Source: Verrucomicrobiota bacterium
GTDB taxonomy: Bacteria > Verrucomicrobiota > Verrucomicrobiia > Opitutales > Opitutaceae
DNA: 64,000 nucleotides
Direction: 5' to 3'
Assembly: GCA_019136515.1 (NCBI GenBank)
Contig: JAGVUB010000112.1
Coordinates: forward strand, 1-64,000
The first letter of the stretch is position 1. The number at the start of each line of letters is the position of its first letter. Position numbers and translations under genes: made by a program. Under the pieces are notes generated by a model. The model was not told where the DNA came from. It searched no databases and saw nothing but the letters and a program-made list of their open reading frames with translations. Positions 1 to 11,236 of this stretch are shown here, in pieces.

Positions 1-3
1 CCG

Positions 4-888
4 ATGGTCACGCGAAAACCCGACTGGCTCCGCGCCAAGCTTCCCTCCGGCCCCGAGTACGGCGCCGTGCGCCGCCTCGTCGAGGGCAGCCACCTGCACA
101 CGGTCTGCCAGAGCGCTCAGTGCCCCAACATCGGCGAGTGCTGGTCGCGCGGCACCGCCACCGTGATGATCCTCGGCAACATCTGCACGCGCTCCTGCAA
201 CTTCTGCGCGATCCAGACCGGCCGCCCCGCCGCCCCCGATCTAGGCGAGCCCGCCCGCGTGGCCGAGGCCGTCGCCACAATGCGGTTGCGCCACTGCGTG
301 ATCACCTCCGTCGCCCGCGACGACCTGCCCGATGGCGGCGCCGCCGCCTGGGCCGCCACCATCCGCGCGGTGAAGCACCGCAACCCCGCCTGCGCCGTCG
401 AGGGCCTCATCTCCGACCTCAAGGGCCGGCTCGACGATCTCGACACCATTCTCGCCGCCAAGCCCGACATTCTGAACCACAACGTGGAGACGGTGGAGCG
501 CCTCCAGAAGCCTGTGCGTGTCCAGGCCCGATACGACCGCAGCCTCTCCATCCTGCGCCACGCCAAGAGCCGCGGTTTCACGATCAAGAGCGGCCTCATG
601 CTCGGCGTGGGCGAGCGCCGCGAGGAGATCGAGCAGACGCTGCGCGACCTGCACGCCATCGGGCTCGATGTGCTCACCATCGGCCAATACCTCCAACCCA
701 CACCCCAGCACCTCGCCATCGATCGCTGGGTCACGCCCGAGGAATTCGCCGAATGGAAGCAGTTCGGCATCTCGCTCGGGATCGGTGTCGTCGAGTCCGG
801 TCCGCTGGTGCGTTCGTCCTACCACGCCGACGAGCAGTCCGCGCGCTACACCGGCGCTGCCGCGTTGCACACGACGGAGGCCGGTTAG
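4..888 (+). CDS. lipA: Lipoyl synthase
   Basis: Radical-SAM enzyme that inserts two sulfurs into protein-bound octanoyl groups, making the lipoyl cofactor used by the sucB product in this window. Both cluster motifs are visible: the auxiliary cluster cysteines C35, C40 and C46, and the radical SAM cysteines C61, C65 and C68. The C-terminal RSSYHA segment carries the serine that ligates the auxiliary cluster. Length 294 residues is normal. The start lies three bases from the window edge, so a slightly longer start cannot be excluded. It converges with hemD, leaving only 22 bases between the genes. Confidence 0.96.
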   Translation: MVTRKPDWLRAKLPSGPEYGAVRRLVEGSHLHTVCQSAQCPNIGECWSRGTATVMILGNICTRSCNFCAIQTGRPAAPDLGEPARVAEAVATMRLRHCVITSVARDDLPDGGAAAWAATIRAVKHRNPACAVEGLISDLKGRLDDLDTILAAKPDILNHNVETVERLQKPVRVQARYDRSLSILRHAKSRGFTIKSGLMLGVGERREEIEQTLRDLHAIGLDVLTIGQYLQPTPQHLAIDRWVTPEEFAEWKQFGISLGIGVVESGPLVRSSYHADEQSARYTGAAALHTTEAG

Positions 889-910
889 GTCGCGGCGCCC
901 CCGGCGCTGT

Positions 911-1597
911 TCACGCGCCGAATTTCTTCACCACCGCCGCGACCAAGCCCTCCAGCGTCGCCTCGGTCGCCTGGAAATCCACCGGCATGCCCACGCGCTT
1001 CATCACCTCGGTGGTCACCGGCCCGATACTGCCGGCCAGCGGCCGCGTCGCCCCCGGCCGCGGTGCCAGCGTCGACGCTTGCTGCACGAACGACTCCACC
1101 GCCGACCCGCTCGCAAACAGGATCGCATCCGCGCCATGCTGGCGGAAATCCGCCGCGGCATCGCTCGCACCCGCCGCGACGCTCTCCGTCGCGTAGACCG
1201 GCAACTGGTCCACGATCGCCTGCTGGTCGGCCAGTCCCTGGATCACCACGTCGCGGTTCCGGTCGCCCGTCACCACGAGCACTTTCAGGTTCTCCAGCGA
1301 CTCGAAGGCGGCCAGCGCCTGAACCAGCGCCTCGCCGACGTGCTCCTTCGGCATCACGTCCACATCGAGATGGAGCGCGTTCAGTTCCGCAGCCGTGCCC
1401 GGCCCCACCACCGCCAACCGCGCCCCGCCCAGTGCCCGGATGTCGCGGAAGCGCCGGAAGAACTCCGCGAAGAAGAATCGCACACCGTTCGGACTGGTGA
1501 AAACCAGCCACTGGTAACTCGCGATCTCGCCGAAGACCTCGTCGCCGACCGCAGCGTCCACTTCCGACACGATCTCGATCAACGGGAGCTCGATCAC
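911..1597 (-). CDS. hemD: Uroporphyrinogen-III synthase, N-terminus short
   Basis: Closes and inverts ring D of hydroxymethylbilane in haem synthesis. Family signatures seen are LVFTSPNGVRFFF, VVGPGTAAEL, VVTGDRNR and ILFASGSAVESF. It lies 19 bases after hemC in the same direction, so the two are co-transcribed. The only usable start is a GTG that opens directly at the segment VIELPLIEI, because an in-frame stop lies six codons upstream. Family members normally carry about 25-35 residues before that point, including the first beta strand, so the protein (228 residues) is short at its N-terminus or a frameshift lies near the hemC stop. Confidence 0.85.
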   Translation of the reverse strand: MIELPLIEIVSEVDAAVGDEVFGEIASYQWLVFTSPNGVRFFFAEFFRRFRDIRALGGARLAVVGPGTAAELNALHLDVDVMPKEHVGEALVQALAAFESLENLKVLVVTGDRNRDVVIQGLADQQAIVDQLPVYATESVAAGASDAAADFRQHGADAILFASGSAVESFVQQASTLAPRPGATRPLAGSIGPVTTEVMKRVGMPVDFQATEATLEGLVAAVVKKFGA

Positions 1598-1616
1598 CAG
1601 GAGTTTTCGATTTCAC

Positions 1617-2468
1617 TCATGCGAGCCCAAGCTCCTTGAGGACCCGCGTGGCGAAGTCAACGGGCGTGCTGCCGTCGTACCGCACCACCTGCCGTCCGCA
1701 TCGCTCGTGGTACAGCCGCACCAACCCGTCAGCCGAGGCATGTGCCCCAAACGCGATCTGGCATCCCGCGCCGGTCAGCGCCTGAAAGGCACGTTCGAGG
1801 TCCACCTGCGCACGCGTCGCCGCATCGAGCAGCGGCGCGAACCGCGCCAAATCCTCACGCCGGCACTGCACCGCGATTGCGCCCTGCCCCACCGCCGGGA
1901 CCATCTCGTCGGTCGTGAAGGGGCGGAAGACCACGCCGGGCCACGCGTGGATGCCGAGCCGGTTCAAGCCGGCCTGCGCCACCATGGTCGCATCGGCCTC
2001 GCCGCGCGCGATCTTGTTGAGCCGCGTATCCACGTTTCCCCGAATCTCCGTGAACTGCAGTCCCGGGAACAGCGCCGCCACCTGTCCGCGGCGACGCGGG
2101 CTGCCGGTGGCCAGCGTCGCCGGCGTCCGGACGCCCTCGCGCAGCACCAGCACGTCGCGCGGGTCCTCGCGCGGCAGGTAGCCGGCCACGACGAGGTCGC
2201 CTGCGGCGGACTCGCCCGGAAGATCCTTCGCGCTGTGCATGGCCAGCGTCGCCTCGCCGCTGCGCAGCGCCGCCTCGATCTCGGCGGTGAACAGGCCCTT
2301 GCCTCCCTGTTTCTCCAGCGACCACTCCAGCTTCCGGTCGCCGGTGGTCACCACCTTCAGCGCTTCGAAAGCCGCGCCGGGCATCCGCGCGGCGAGGTAA
2401 TCGATCACCAGCTGCGTCTGCGCGAGCGCGAGCGGGCTTTTGCGGGTGGCGATGCGGAGCGGAGTCAC
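1617..2468 (-). CDS. hemC: Porphobilinogen deaminase (hydroxymethylbilane synthase)
   Basis: Polymerises four porphobilinogens into hydroxymethylbilane, the substrate of the adjacent hemD product. The N-terminal LRIATRKSPLALAQTQ motif, TTGDRK, HSAKDLP and the dipyrromethane-cofactor segment with the cysteine in LTGAGCQIAFGAHA are all present. I chose the GTG start at 2468 because it gives 283 residues and places the conserved motif at the N-terminus, with a G-rich GGGTGG element just upstream. The frame is open further upstream (to 2576), but the extra sequence is low-complexity Arg/Gly and overlaps the approach to trpC. Divergent from trpC. Confidence 0.93.
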   Translation of the reverse strand: MTPLRIATRKSPLALAQTQLVIDYLAARMPGAAFEALKVVTTGDRKLEWSLEKQGGKGLFTAEIEAALRSGEATLAMHSAKDLPGESAAGDLVVAGYLPREDPRDVLVLREGVRTPATLATGSPRRRGQVAALFPGLQFTEIRGNVDTRLNKIARGEADATMVAQAGLNRLGIHAWPGVVFRPFTTDEMVPAVGQGAIAVQCRREDLARFAPLLDAATRAQVDLERAFQALTGAGCQIAFGAHASADGLVRLYHERCGRQVVRYDGSTPVDFATRVLKELGLA

Positions 2469-2617
2469 GCTGCCACCCTGCCCAACCCGCCCCCCGCTGC
2501 GCCAGCCGGATCTTGCGGAGAGTCCGCCGCTGCCGCGTCCGCGCGCCCCGCACGCGAACCTCGATCGGCCGAACACGCTTGCCCCGCCCGCCCGGCTTTG
2601 GCGCTATCGCAACCCGC

Positions 2618-3418
2618 ATGACCGACAAACTCGCCGAGATCATGGCCCACAAGCGGCAGGAGATCGCCCCCCTGCTACGGCCCGTCGCCGAGGCCGACCT
2701 GGCCGCGCTGCACTCGCGGCTGCCCAGGCCGCCGTCATTCGCCGACGCCCTGCGCCGCGCCGACGGCCGCCTCGCCGTGATCTCCGAGATCAAACGCCGC
2801 TCGCCCTCCGCCGGCGCCATCGCCGCCACCGCCGACGCCGCCACGCAGGCCCGCAAATATCGCGACGCCGGAGCCGACGCCCTCTCCGTGCTCACCGATC
2901 AGAAGTTCTTCGGCGGTTCGCTCGACGACCTCCGCTCGGTCGGCCGCGAGTTCGCCGCCGTCGGTCCCGTGCTGCCCCGCCTGCGCAAGGATTTCTTCAT
3001 CCACCCCGTCCAGGTCGCCGAAGCCCGCGAGGCCGGCGCCAGCGCGATCCTGATCATCGTGCGCGCGCTCACCGACGAGGAGATCAAGGTGCTCGCCGGA
3101 GCCGCCGCGGCCGCCGGGCTCGACGCGTTGTTCGAGATCCACGACGAACCCGACCTCGGCCGTGCCCTCGCCCACGGCGCGAAGATCATCGGCGTGAACA
3201 ACCGTGACCTCGCCATCTTCAAGACCGACCTCGCCCTCTCCGAGCGCCTCCTGCCGCAGGTCCCGGCCGGGATCATCAAGGTCAGCGAGAGCGGCATCTT
3301 CAGCGCCACCGAGGCCGGCCGAGCCCGCCGCGCGGGGGCCAACGCGGTGCTCGTCGGCGAGTCGCTCATGAAAGCCGCGGATCCCGCCGCGCTGCTCGCG
3401 GAGTTCCGCAACGCGTAA
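2618..3418 (+). CDS. trpC: Indole-3-glycerol phosphate synthase
   Basis: Ring-closing decarboxylase of tryptophan biosynthesis, a single TIM barrel of 266 residues. Signature segments are AVISEIKRRSPSAG (catalytic Lys), ALSVLTDQKFFGG, VLRKDF-type LRKDFFIHPVQV, IIGVNNRDLAIF and KVSESGI. The start ATG at 2618 gives the usual N-terminus (MTDKLAEIMAHKRQEI); the frame is open further upstream but that part is Arg-rich and unlike the family. It stands alone, divergent from hemC and followed by a tRNA gene; no other trp gene is nearby. Confidence 0.95.
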   Translation: MTDKLAEIMAHKRQEIAPLLRPVAEADLAALHSRLPRPPSFADALRRADGRLAVISEIKRRSPSAGAIAATADAATQARKYRDAGADALSVLTDQKFFGGSLDDLRSVGREFAAVGPVLPRLRKDFFIHPVQVAEAREAGASAILIIVRALTDEEIKVLAGAAAAAGLDALFEIHDEPDLGRALAHGAKIIGVNNRDLAIFKTDLALSERLLPQVPAGIIKVSESGIFSATEAGRARRAGANAVLVGESLMKAADPAALLAEFRNA

Positions 3419-3563
3419 ACCCGGTCAGGGTCGCCCGCGCCGGCGCGTGGTCCGGCGCAGGCCAGCCCCGCGCCCGTCCGGGTGCGTCGCAGAACTTTGT
3501 GGTGCCGCCCAAAACACCCTTGCCAAACCGCCGGCGGCCCCGCGAAATCCGCACCGTTTTCCC

Positions 3564-3638
3564 GGGACCGTATTTCAACGGATAGAATGGTGGCCTCCGA
3601 AGCCGCAGATGTGGGTTCGATTCCCGCCGGTCCCGCCA
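3564..3638 (+). tRNA. tRNA-Arg (anticodon CCG)
   Basis: A full cloverleaf can be drawn: acceptor GGGACCG pairs with CGGTCCC, the anticodon stem is GTGGC/GCCGC with loop CTCCGAA, and the T arm is GTGGG-TTCGATT-CCCGC. The anticodon CCG at 3597-3599 reads CGG (Arg). Discriminator G and a genome-encoded CCA end follow. It sits alone between trpC and pyrH. Confidence 0.96.
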
Positions 3639-3793
3639 CTCCGCGCCACAGCCGGAGATCGCCGTCGCTCCGATACAGCGAACGTTTGTGCGGTCCGTGC
3701 CACCGCCACCGCCCGGCTCGGCCGCTGCCCAGCGACAGTTGTCGCCGCCTCGGGCATTGACCCCCGCCGCCGTCGCCGGTTTTATCGTCGCCC

Positions 3794-4534
3794 ATGCACA
3801 AGTCTCCCACCCGCTCCGGTGTGAAATTCAAGCGTGTCGTCCTCAAGCTCAGCGGCGAGGTCCTCCGTGGCAAGAAGGCCGGCGGCGACCCGATCGACGC
3901 CACCACCCTCACCCAGATCTGCCAGCAGGTGAAGGAAGTCCGCGACTTGGGTGTCCAGGTCTGCGTCGTCATCGGCGGCGGCAACATCTTCCGCGGTCTC
4001 CAGGGGGAGAAGCGCGGGGTCGATCGCACCACCGGCGACTACATGGGCATGCTCGCCACCGTGATCAACGGCCTGGCCATCATGGACTGCCTCGAGGGCC
4101 TCGGCGTGAACGTCCGTGTCCAAAGTTCCATTCCAATGAACCAGGTCGCCGAACCGTTCATCCTCCGCCGCGCCACCCGCCACCTCGAGAAGGGCCGCGT
4201 GGTCGTCTTCGTCGCCGGCACGGGCAACCCCTATTTCTCCACCGACACCTCCGCCGCCCTGCGCGCGAGCGAGGTCGGCGCCGACATCGTCATGAAGGCC
4301 ACCAAGGTCGATGGCATCTACGACAAGGACCCGATGAAGTTCCCCGACGCCGTCCGCTACGACGAGATCACCTATGTCGACGCCCTGCGCCAGCGTCTCA
4401 ACGTCATGGACGCCACCGCCTTCTCCCTCTGCCAGGAGAACAACATCCCGATCCTCGTCTTCAACCTCAACGACCCAGGCGCCATCCGCCGCGCGCTCAT
4501 GGGCGAGAAGGTCGGCACGCTCGTCCACGCCTGA
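3794..4534 (+). CDS. pyrH: Uridylate kinase
   Basis: Phosphorylates UMP to UDP; a hexameric amino-acid-kinase-fold enzyme of 246 residues. Motifs [34 protein letters not shown] and [10 protein letters not shown] are all present and in order. It is followed 109 bases later by frr, the common bacterial pyrH-frr pairing. The ATG at 3794 gives the usual short basic lead ([22 protein letters not shown]). Confidence 0.97.
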   Translation: MHKSPTRSGVKFKRVVLKLSGEVLRGKKAGGDPIDATTLTQICQQVKEVRDLGVQVCVVIGGGNIFRGLQGEKRGVDRTTGDYMGMLATVINGLAIMDCLEGLGVNVRVQSSIPMNQVAEPFILRRATRHLEKGRVVVFVAGTGNPYFSTDTSAALRASEVGADIVMKATKVDGIYDKDPMKFPDAVRYDEITYVDALRQRLNVMDATAFSLCQENNIPILVFNLNDPGAIRRALMGEKVGTLVHA

Positions 4535-4643
4535 GGGCCGCCCCGTCCCCGGCACCGTCTGTCTCGCCTTGCGCGGCCCGCGACCTCGGCCGCTCATCCG
4601 CTTTCCCCTCGTTTCAAGTCCCTAGCCTCAAACCTCATCGTAT

Positions 4644-5204
4644 ATGGCTGATCATCCGCTCCTCAAAGACTGCATCGCCAAGATGCAGAAGAACCTCGAC
4701 CACACCGTCCACGAACTCGGTGGCATCAACACAGGCAAGGCCAGCCCCGCCATGGTCGAAGGCATCATGGTCGAGGCCTACGGCAGCTCCATGCGCATCA
4801 AGGAGTGCGCCGCCATCCACACTCCCGACCCCCGCATGATCTCCGTGCAGCCGTGGGACAAGTCGCTGCTCAAGCCCATCGAGAAGGCGATCCAGATGGC
4901 CAACATCGGCATCAACCCCGTCATCGACGGCCCCTCCGTTCGCCTCCCGCTCCCCGAGATGAGCAAGGAGCGTCGCCAGGAACTCACCAAGGTCGCTCAT
5001 CGCCTCGCCGAGGAAGGCCGTGTCGCCATCCGCAACACCCGCCGCGACGGGGTCGACGTCGTCAAGAAAGCCCTCAAGGACGGAAAGATCTCCGAGGACG
5101 ACGCCAAGAAGCTCGAGAAGGACGTCCAGACGCACACCGACGCCCTCATCAAACAGATCGGCGACCACGTAACCAAGAAGGAGCAGGAGCTTCTGAAGGT
5201 CTGA
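4644..5204 (+). CDS. frr: Ribosome recycling factor
   Basis: Splits post-termination ribosomes together with EF-G. Its 186 residues match the family length. The conserved segments GKASPAMVEGIMVEAYG, SVQPWDKS, IEKAIQMANIGINP, RLPLPEMSKERR and AIRNTRRDG are present. It follows pyrH and is closed by a strong intrinsic terminator at 5274-5298. Confidence 0.97.
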   Translation: MADHPLLKDCIAKMQKNLDHTVHELGGINTGKASPAMVEGIMVEAYGSSMRIKECAAIHTPDPRMISVQPWDKSLLKPIEKAIQMANIGINPVIDGPSVRLPLPEMSKERRQELTKVAHRLAEEGRVAIRNTRRDGVDVVKKALKDGKISEDDAKKLEKDVQTHTDALIKQIGDHVTKKEQELLKV

Positions 5205-5273
5205 GCGAGACCGGATAGCGGAACACGGGAGGCGGAGACGCCGCGGCTCCGCCCCAATCACCGCCCCCACTCG

Positions 5274-5298
5274 GGCCTGACCTCGGTCAGGCCTTTTT
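5274..5298 (+). terminator. Intrinsic terminator after pyrH-frr
   Basis: A perfect 8-bp stem (GGCCTGAC/GTCAGGCC) with a CTCG loop is followed by five T residues. It ends the pyrH-frr unit before proB. Confidence 0.9.
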
Positions 5299-5318
5299 GC
5301 TGCCATCAGACGGAAACT

Positions 5319-5353
5319 TTCCGCCTTCCGATTTCTTCATTCTGCCTTCTTCC
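5319..5353 (+). repeat. Degenerate heptamer repeat tract 1
   Basis: Five consecutive seven-base units (TTCCGCC, TTCCGAT, TTCTTCA, TTCTGCC, TTCTTCC) lie between the frr terminator and proB. The same type of period-7 tract recurs at 10238, 10487 and 47353. No coding function is evident here. Confidence 0.6.
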
Positions 5354-5371
5354 TTAACACCCGCGCCCACC

Positions 5372-6484
5372 ATGCCCTCCAATCTCCTCTCCCGCCCGCC
5401 CCGTCGCATCGTCGTCAAGCTCGGCACCGGTGTCATCACCTCCGGCATCGGCCAGCTCGACGAGCCGCGGCTGGCCGCGCTCGCCGCGCAGATCACGGCG
5501 CTGCGCGCCAAGGGCTCCGAGGTCATCGTCGTCTCCTCCGGCGCGGTCGGTCTCGGCATGGGGCGCCTCCAGCTCGAGAAGAAGCCGAAGGTCATCGCCA
5601 AGAAACAGGCCTGCGCCGCCGTCGGCCAGAGCCTGCTCATGCAGACATGGCAGCGCGCCTTCGACCCGCACCGGCTCACTGTCGCCCAGGTGCTCCTCAC
5701 CCACGAGGACCTGCGCGTGCGCGACCGCCACCTCGGCGTGAAGGAAACGCTGCGCCAGCTCGTCGCCTACGGCACCATTCCCGTCATCAACGAGAACGAC
5801 ACCGTCAGCGCCGCCGAGATCAAGGTGGGCGACAACGACACGCTCTCCGCCATGGTCGCCAGCCTCGTCGAGGCCGACTACCTCGTCATCCTCTCCACCG
5901 CGCCCGGCCTGATCGACATGAAGGGCACCGGCCGGATCCTCCCCGTCGTCGAAAAGATCACACCGGCGATCGAGGCCATGGCCGGCGGCACCACCAGCGA
6001 GACCGCCACCGGCGGCATGATCACCAAGATCACCGCGGCCAAGCTCGCCACGCGCTCCGGCTGCGGCGTGTTCATCGCCAGCGGCGCCGAGCCCGAAATC
6101 CTCCCGCGGCTCTTCTCCGGCCGCGGCCCGGGCACGTTCTTCGTCCCCAGCGGCCTGCCGCTCGAATCGCGCAAGCTCTGGCTCGCCTACTTCCAGCGCC
6201 CGCACGGCACACTCCACGTCAACGCCTGCGCAGTCCCCGTCCTGCGCGAGAAAGGCGGTAGCCTGCTCGCCGTCGGCGTGACCGGCGCCACCGGCACCTT
6301 CGTCGCCGGCGAAGTCGTCAACATCGCCGGGCCCGACGGCACGCTCATCGCCCGCGGCGAGACCGCCTACGGCAGCCACCAGATCCCGGCGCTCGCCGGC
6401 AAGCACAGCGACGAGGTCCGCGCGCTCTTCCCGAGCCGCAAGCACCTCGAGATCGTCCACCGCAACGACATGGTGCTGGTGTAG
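5372..6484 (+). CDS. proB: Glutamate 5-kinase
   Basis: First step of proline synthesis (glutamate to glutamyl-5-phosphate). The N-terminal amino-acid-kinase domain shows RRIVVKLGTGVIT, VSSGAVGLGMGRL, VINENDTVS, FGDND-type VGDNDTLSAMVA and a GGMITKITAAKLA segment. The C-terminal part (about residues 275-370) is a PUA domain. The start at 5372 gives 370 residues; the frame extends to 5297, but that reads through the heptamer repeat. proA is not adjacent. Confidence 0.95.
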   Translation: MPSNLLSRPPRRIVVKLGTGVITSGIGQLDEPRLAALAAQITALRAKGSEVIVVSSGAVGLGMGRLQLEKKPKVIAKKQACAAVGQSLLMQTWQRAFDPHRLTVAQVLLTHEDLRVRDRHLGVKETLRQLVAYGTIPVINENDTVSAAEIKVGDNDTLSAMVASLVEADYLVILSTAPGLIDMKGTGRILPVVEKITPAIEAMAGGTTSETATGGMITKITAAKLATRSGCGVFIASGAEPEILPRLFSGRGPGTFFVPSGLPLESRKLWLAYFQRPHGTLHVNACAVPVLREKGGSLLAVGVTGATGTFVAGEVVNIAGPDGTLIARGETAYGSHQIPALAGKHSDEVRALFPSRKHLEIVHRNDMVLV

Positions 6485-6505
6485 CGGCTGGCTGGCGCCG
6501 CTCCG

Positions 6506-6922
6506 TCATCCACCGGCCATCACCGGCTGGAATCCGGCAGCCGCGAGGATCTTCGCGACCTCGGTGCGTTTGTCGCCCTGGATCTCGATCACGCCGTCCT
6601 TGACTGTGCCGCCGGCGCCGCAGGCCTTCTGCATCCGCTTCGCGAGCTCCTCCTTCTCCGGAAGCCCGATACCGACAAAGCCCGAGACCGTCGTCACCGT
6701 CTTGCCCCCGCGCCCGCCCTTCTCGCGGCGGATCTCGACACGGCCCCGGTTCTTCTTTGGCGCCGCCGGGGTGCCGCCGCCCATGCCGGTGGTGGCCCCT
6801 TCCCCGGTCGCCGCCTGAGGTGGCGTTTGCTGCGGCAGCCCGTCGGCGCGGAGGGTGCCGAATGGATTCTGGCCCAGCGGAGAACCGGAGCCGTCGGTGG
6901 CGATACGGGACGTTTTGCTCAT
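6506..6922 (-). CDS. yciH: SUI1/YciH-family translation factor
   Basis: Small eIF1-like protein of 138 residues. The C-terminal SUI1 domain (about residues 60-138) has RVEIRREKGGRGGKTVTTVSGF, then a GAGGTVKDGVIEIQGDKR segment typical of the family. The N-terminal half is Gly/Pro/Gln-rich linker. ATG at 6922 is chosen because residues upstream in the open frame do not resemble the family. Bacterial members are thought to affect initiation fidelity; the exact role is not settled. Divergent from sucA and convergent with proB. Confidence 0.85.
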   Translation of the reverse strand: MSKTSRIATDGSGSPLGQNPFGTLRADGLPQQTPPQAATGEGATTGMGGGTPAAPKKNRGRVEIRREKGGRGGKTVTTVSGFVGIGLPEKEELAKRMQKACGAGGTVKDGVIEIQGDKRTEVAKILAAAGFQPVMAGG

Positions 6923-7200
6923 GGTTGCAGCCCGCACGATCATGATTCCCCCCGATCTGCCAACCCCAATGCAGCGCCGGTCCGGCCGCCCGGGCGCCGC
7001 TATTAGGCTGGAGCCATCCCGGGCACATCGCCATGAGCCGGACTTCAAAACGCGGACACAGCCCCGTCCACCGTTGAGCAAATGGCCGGTTCCCGCGATA
7101 GTGCTGCCGCCATGAAACCTCCGCGCGCCGCCCGTCTCCACCCCGCGCCGAACCATCCCCGCCCATCCGCTCCCTTCGTCTCCGCCCCGCGCCTCGCCTC

Positions 7201-9948
7201 ATGAGCTCCCCCTTCGCCACCCCGCACAACGCCGACCTCATCGACGACTACTACCAGCGCTGGCTCGCCAATCCCGCCGCCCTCGATGCCCAGTGGCGCG
7301 CCTTCTTCGAGGGCTTCAGCCTTGCCGCGGCCGGTACGGCACCGCGCCCGGCCGCCAGCGCAGCCGACGCCGACACCGCGAAGGCCGAGAAGAAACAGGC
7401 CCGGGTCGACAGTCTCATCTTCCACTACCGCTCGATCGGGCACCTCGAGGCCCATCTCGATCCCCTCGGCCCACCGTCGCCGCCCGAGCCGCGCCTCGCT
7501 TTGGCCGAGTACGGTCTCGCGGAGGCCGATCTCGATCTGTCCTTCAACGTCGGCCACTATCTCTCCGGCGGCGCGATGAAGCTGCGTGATCTGGTCGCCA
7601 ACCTCTCGCGCACCTATTGCGGCCACGTCGGCGTCGAGTACATCCACATCCAGGACACCGAGGTGCGCCGCTGGCTCCAGTCGCGCATGGAGCCGGTCTT
7701 CAATCAGCCGGCCTTCGAGCGCGCCCAGAAGCTGCGCATCCTGCGCCGGCTCCACAAGGCCGAGACCTTCGAGCGCTTCCTCCACACCCGGTTCCTCGGC
7801 CAGAAGCGTTTCTCCCTCGAGGGCGGCGAGACCCTCATCCCGCTGCTCGACACGCTCGTCGAGTTCAGCCCCGCGCTCGGGATCAAGGAGCTCGTGCTCG
7901 GCATGGCCCATCGCGGCCGCCTCACCGTGCTCGCCGGCGTCTTTCGCAAGAATTATGCGTTCATGTTCGAGGAGTTCGCCGAGAACTATCTGCCCGACAC
8001 CGTCGCCGGCGACGGCGACGTGAAGTACCACCTCGGCTACGAGAACGAGGTCGAGACGACCTCCGGTCACAAGGTCACCCTGCGCATGGCGTCGAACCCC
8101 TCGCACCTCGAGCTCGTCGACCCCGTCGTCGAGGGCAAGGCCCGCGCCCGCCAGCGCATCCTCGGCGACACCGCGCGCAAGAAGGTCGTCCCCGTCCTCA
8201 TCCACGGCGACGCCGCCTTCGCCGGCCAGGGCATCGTGGCCGAGACTTTCAACTACTCCCAGCTCCCCGGCTACTACACCGGCGGCACCGTCCACCTCGT
8301 CGTCAACAACCAGATCGGTTTCACCACCGGTCCGCGGGAGGCGCGCTCCAGCCGCTACTGCACCGACATCGCCAAGATGATCGAGGCCCCGATCTTCCAT
8401 GTGAACGGCGACCACCCCGAGCACGTCTGCATGGTCGCAGAGCTCGCCCTGGAGTACCGCCAGCAGTTCGGCCGCGATGTCGTGATCGACATGTACTGCT
8501 ACCGTCGGCACGGCCACAACGAGGCCGACGAGCCCGCCTTCACCCAGCCCGTCCTCTACCGCAAGATCGCCGCCCACCCCTTCATCTCCGAGCTCTACGG
8601 CCGCCAGCTCGTCGCCGAGGGCACGCTCGCCCAGCCCGAGGCCGACGCCCTCAAGAACGAATACCTCGCCGGACTCGAGGAGGCCCTCGCGAAGGTGAAG
8701 AAGGCCGCGCAGGACAAGGCCGACGCGAAAACCGCCCTCGCCGGCTCCACCGCACGCTTCCAACCTCCGTATTCGTTCGCTCCGGCGCCCACGGCCGTGC
8801 CCCGCGCCTTGATCGAGCAGGCGGTGCGCGGCCTCACCACGCTGCCCGACACCTTCCGCCCCAACCCGAAGATCAAGCGCCTGATCGAGACCCGGGCCAA
8901 GACGCTCACGGAAAACCACCCGATCGACTGGGCGTTCGGCGAATCGCTCGCCTTCGCCACGCTCCTGCTGGAACAGACGCCCGTCCGCCTTTCCGGCCAG
9001 GATGTCGAGCGCGGTACGTTCAGCCAGCGCCATTGCGTGCTCAACGACGTCGAGACCAACGAGAAGTACTCGCCGCTCAAGAACCTGGGCGCGCCGCAGG
9101 CGCAGTTCTGCGTCTACAACTCCACGCTCTCGGAGGCCGCCGTGCTCGGCTTCGACTACGGCTACTCGCTCGACTTCCCGAACATGCTCTGCCTCTGGGA
9201 GGCGCAGTTCGGCGACTTCGCCAACGGCGCCCAGAGCGTGATCGACCAGTTCATCGCCTCCGCCGAATCCAAATGGCAGCGGCACAGCGGCATCGTCATG
9301 CTCCTGCCCCACGGCTACGAGGGCCAGGGCCCCGAGCACTCCTCGGCTCGGCTCGAACGCTTCCTCCAGCTCTGCGCCGAAAACAATCTCCAGGTCTGCA
9401 ACCTCACCAACCCCGCGCAGATCTTCCACGCCCTCCGCCGCCAGATGCGCCGCGATTTCAAGAAGCCGCTCGTCGTCATGTCGCCCAAGAGCCTGCTACG
9501 CAACCCGGCCGCCGTCTCCACGCTCGACGATCTCACCGCCGGGAGCTTCCAGGAGATCATCGACGACCCCGCCATGCCCTCCGAAGCCTTGGCGAAGGAT
9601 GGGCGCCTCATCCTCTGCTCGGGCAAGGTCTACTACGACCTTGTCGACCAGCGGACCAAGCTTGCGGCGACGAACACCGCCATCGTCCGCGTCGAGCAGC
9701 TCTACCCGCTGCACACCGAACGTCTCGCCCAGATCGCCGCGAAGTACGCAAAGGCGAAGCTCGTCTGGTGCCAGGAGGAGTCGCAGAACAACGGCGCCTG
9801 GAGCTTCATCGCCCCGCAGCTTGAGACGCTCTTCGGCCGCAAGCCGCTCTATGCCGGCCGCGACGCCTCCGCCAGCCCCGCCGTCGGCGCCCTCGCCCTC
9901 CACAAGCTCGAACAGGCCGCCCTCCTCCAGCAGGCATTCAGCGTTTGA
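7201..9948 (+). CDS. sucA: 2-oxoglutarate dehydrogenase E1 component
   Basis: Thiamine-diphosphate-dependent decarboxylase of the TCA-cycle 2-oxoglutarate dehydrogenase complex, 915 residues. The N-terminal [18 protein letters not shown] docking segment, the TPP-binding [19 protein letters not shown] and [10 protein letters not shown] segments, and the C-terminal [11 protein letters not shown] and [10 protein letters not shown] segments are all present. It is first in the sucA-sucB-lpd order, with 43 bases to sucB. No clear Shine-Dalgarno precedes the ATG, as for several genes in this window. Confidence 0.97.
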   Translation: MSSPFATPHNADLIDDYYQRWLANPAALDAQWRAFFEGFSLAAAGTAPRPAASAADADTAKAEKKQARVDSLIFHYRSIGHLEAHLDPLGPPSPPEPRLALAEYGLAEADLDLSFNVGHYLSGGAMKLRDLVANLSRTYCGHVGVEYIHIQDTEVRRWLQSRMEPVFNQPAFERAQKLRILRRLHKAETFERFLHTRFLGQKRFSLEGGETLIPLLDTLVEFSPALGIKELVLGMAHRGRLTVLAGVFRKNYAFMFEEFAENYLPDTVAGDGDVKYHLGYENEVETTSGHKVTLRMASNPSHLELVDPVVEGKARARQRILGDTARKKVVPVLIHGDAAFAGQGIVAETFNYSQLPGYYTGGTVHLVVNNQIGFTTGPREARSSRYCTDIAKMIEAPIFHVNGDHPEHVCMVAELALEYRQQFGRDVVIDMYCYRRHGHNEADEPAFTQPVLYRKIAAHPFISELYGRQLVAEGTLAQPEADALKNEYLAGLEEALAKVKKAAQDKADAKTALAGSTARFQPPYSFAPAPTAVPRALIEQAVRGLTTLPDTFRPNPKIKRLIETRAKTLTENHPIDWAFGESLAFATLLLEQTPVRLSGQDVERGTFSQRHCVLNDVETNEKYSPLKNLGAPQAQFCVYNSTLSEAAVLGFDYGYSLDFPNMLCLWEAQFGDFANGAQSVIDQFIASAESKWQRHSGIVMLLPHGYEGQGPEHSSARLERFLQLCAENNLQVCNLTNPAQIFHALRRQMRRDFKKPLVVMSPKSLLRNPAAVSTLDDLTAGSFQEIIDDPAMPSEALAKDGRLILCSGKVYYDLVDQRTKLAATNTAIVRVEQLYPLHTERLAQIAAKYAKAKLVWCQEESQNNGAWSFIAPQLETLFGRKPLYAGRDASASPAVGALALHKLEQAALLQQAFSV

Positions 9949-9991
9949 GCACCAGCGCCCGGCCCACATCCTCGTATCCGCCCCAACTGCC

Positions 9992-11221
<1,230 letters not shown>

Positions 11222-11236
11222 GCAACCGACGTCAAC

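Noticed and set aside
7045-9429. Long minus-strand open frame opposite sucA (794 codons)
   Set aside because: It is a mirror of sucA codon bias in high-GC DNA; its translation is low-complexity (Gly/Glu/Val/Leu-rich) and matches no family.
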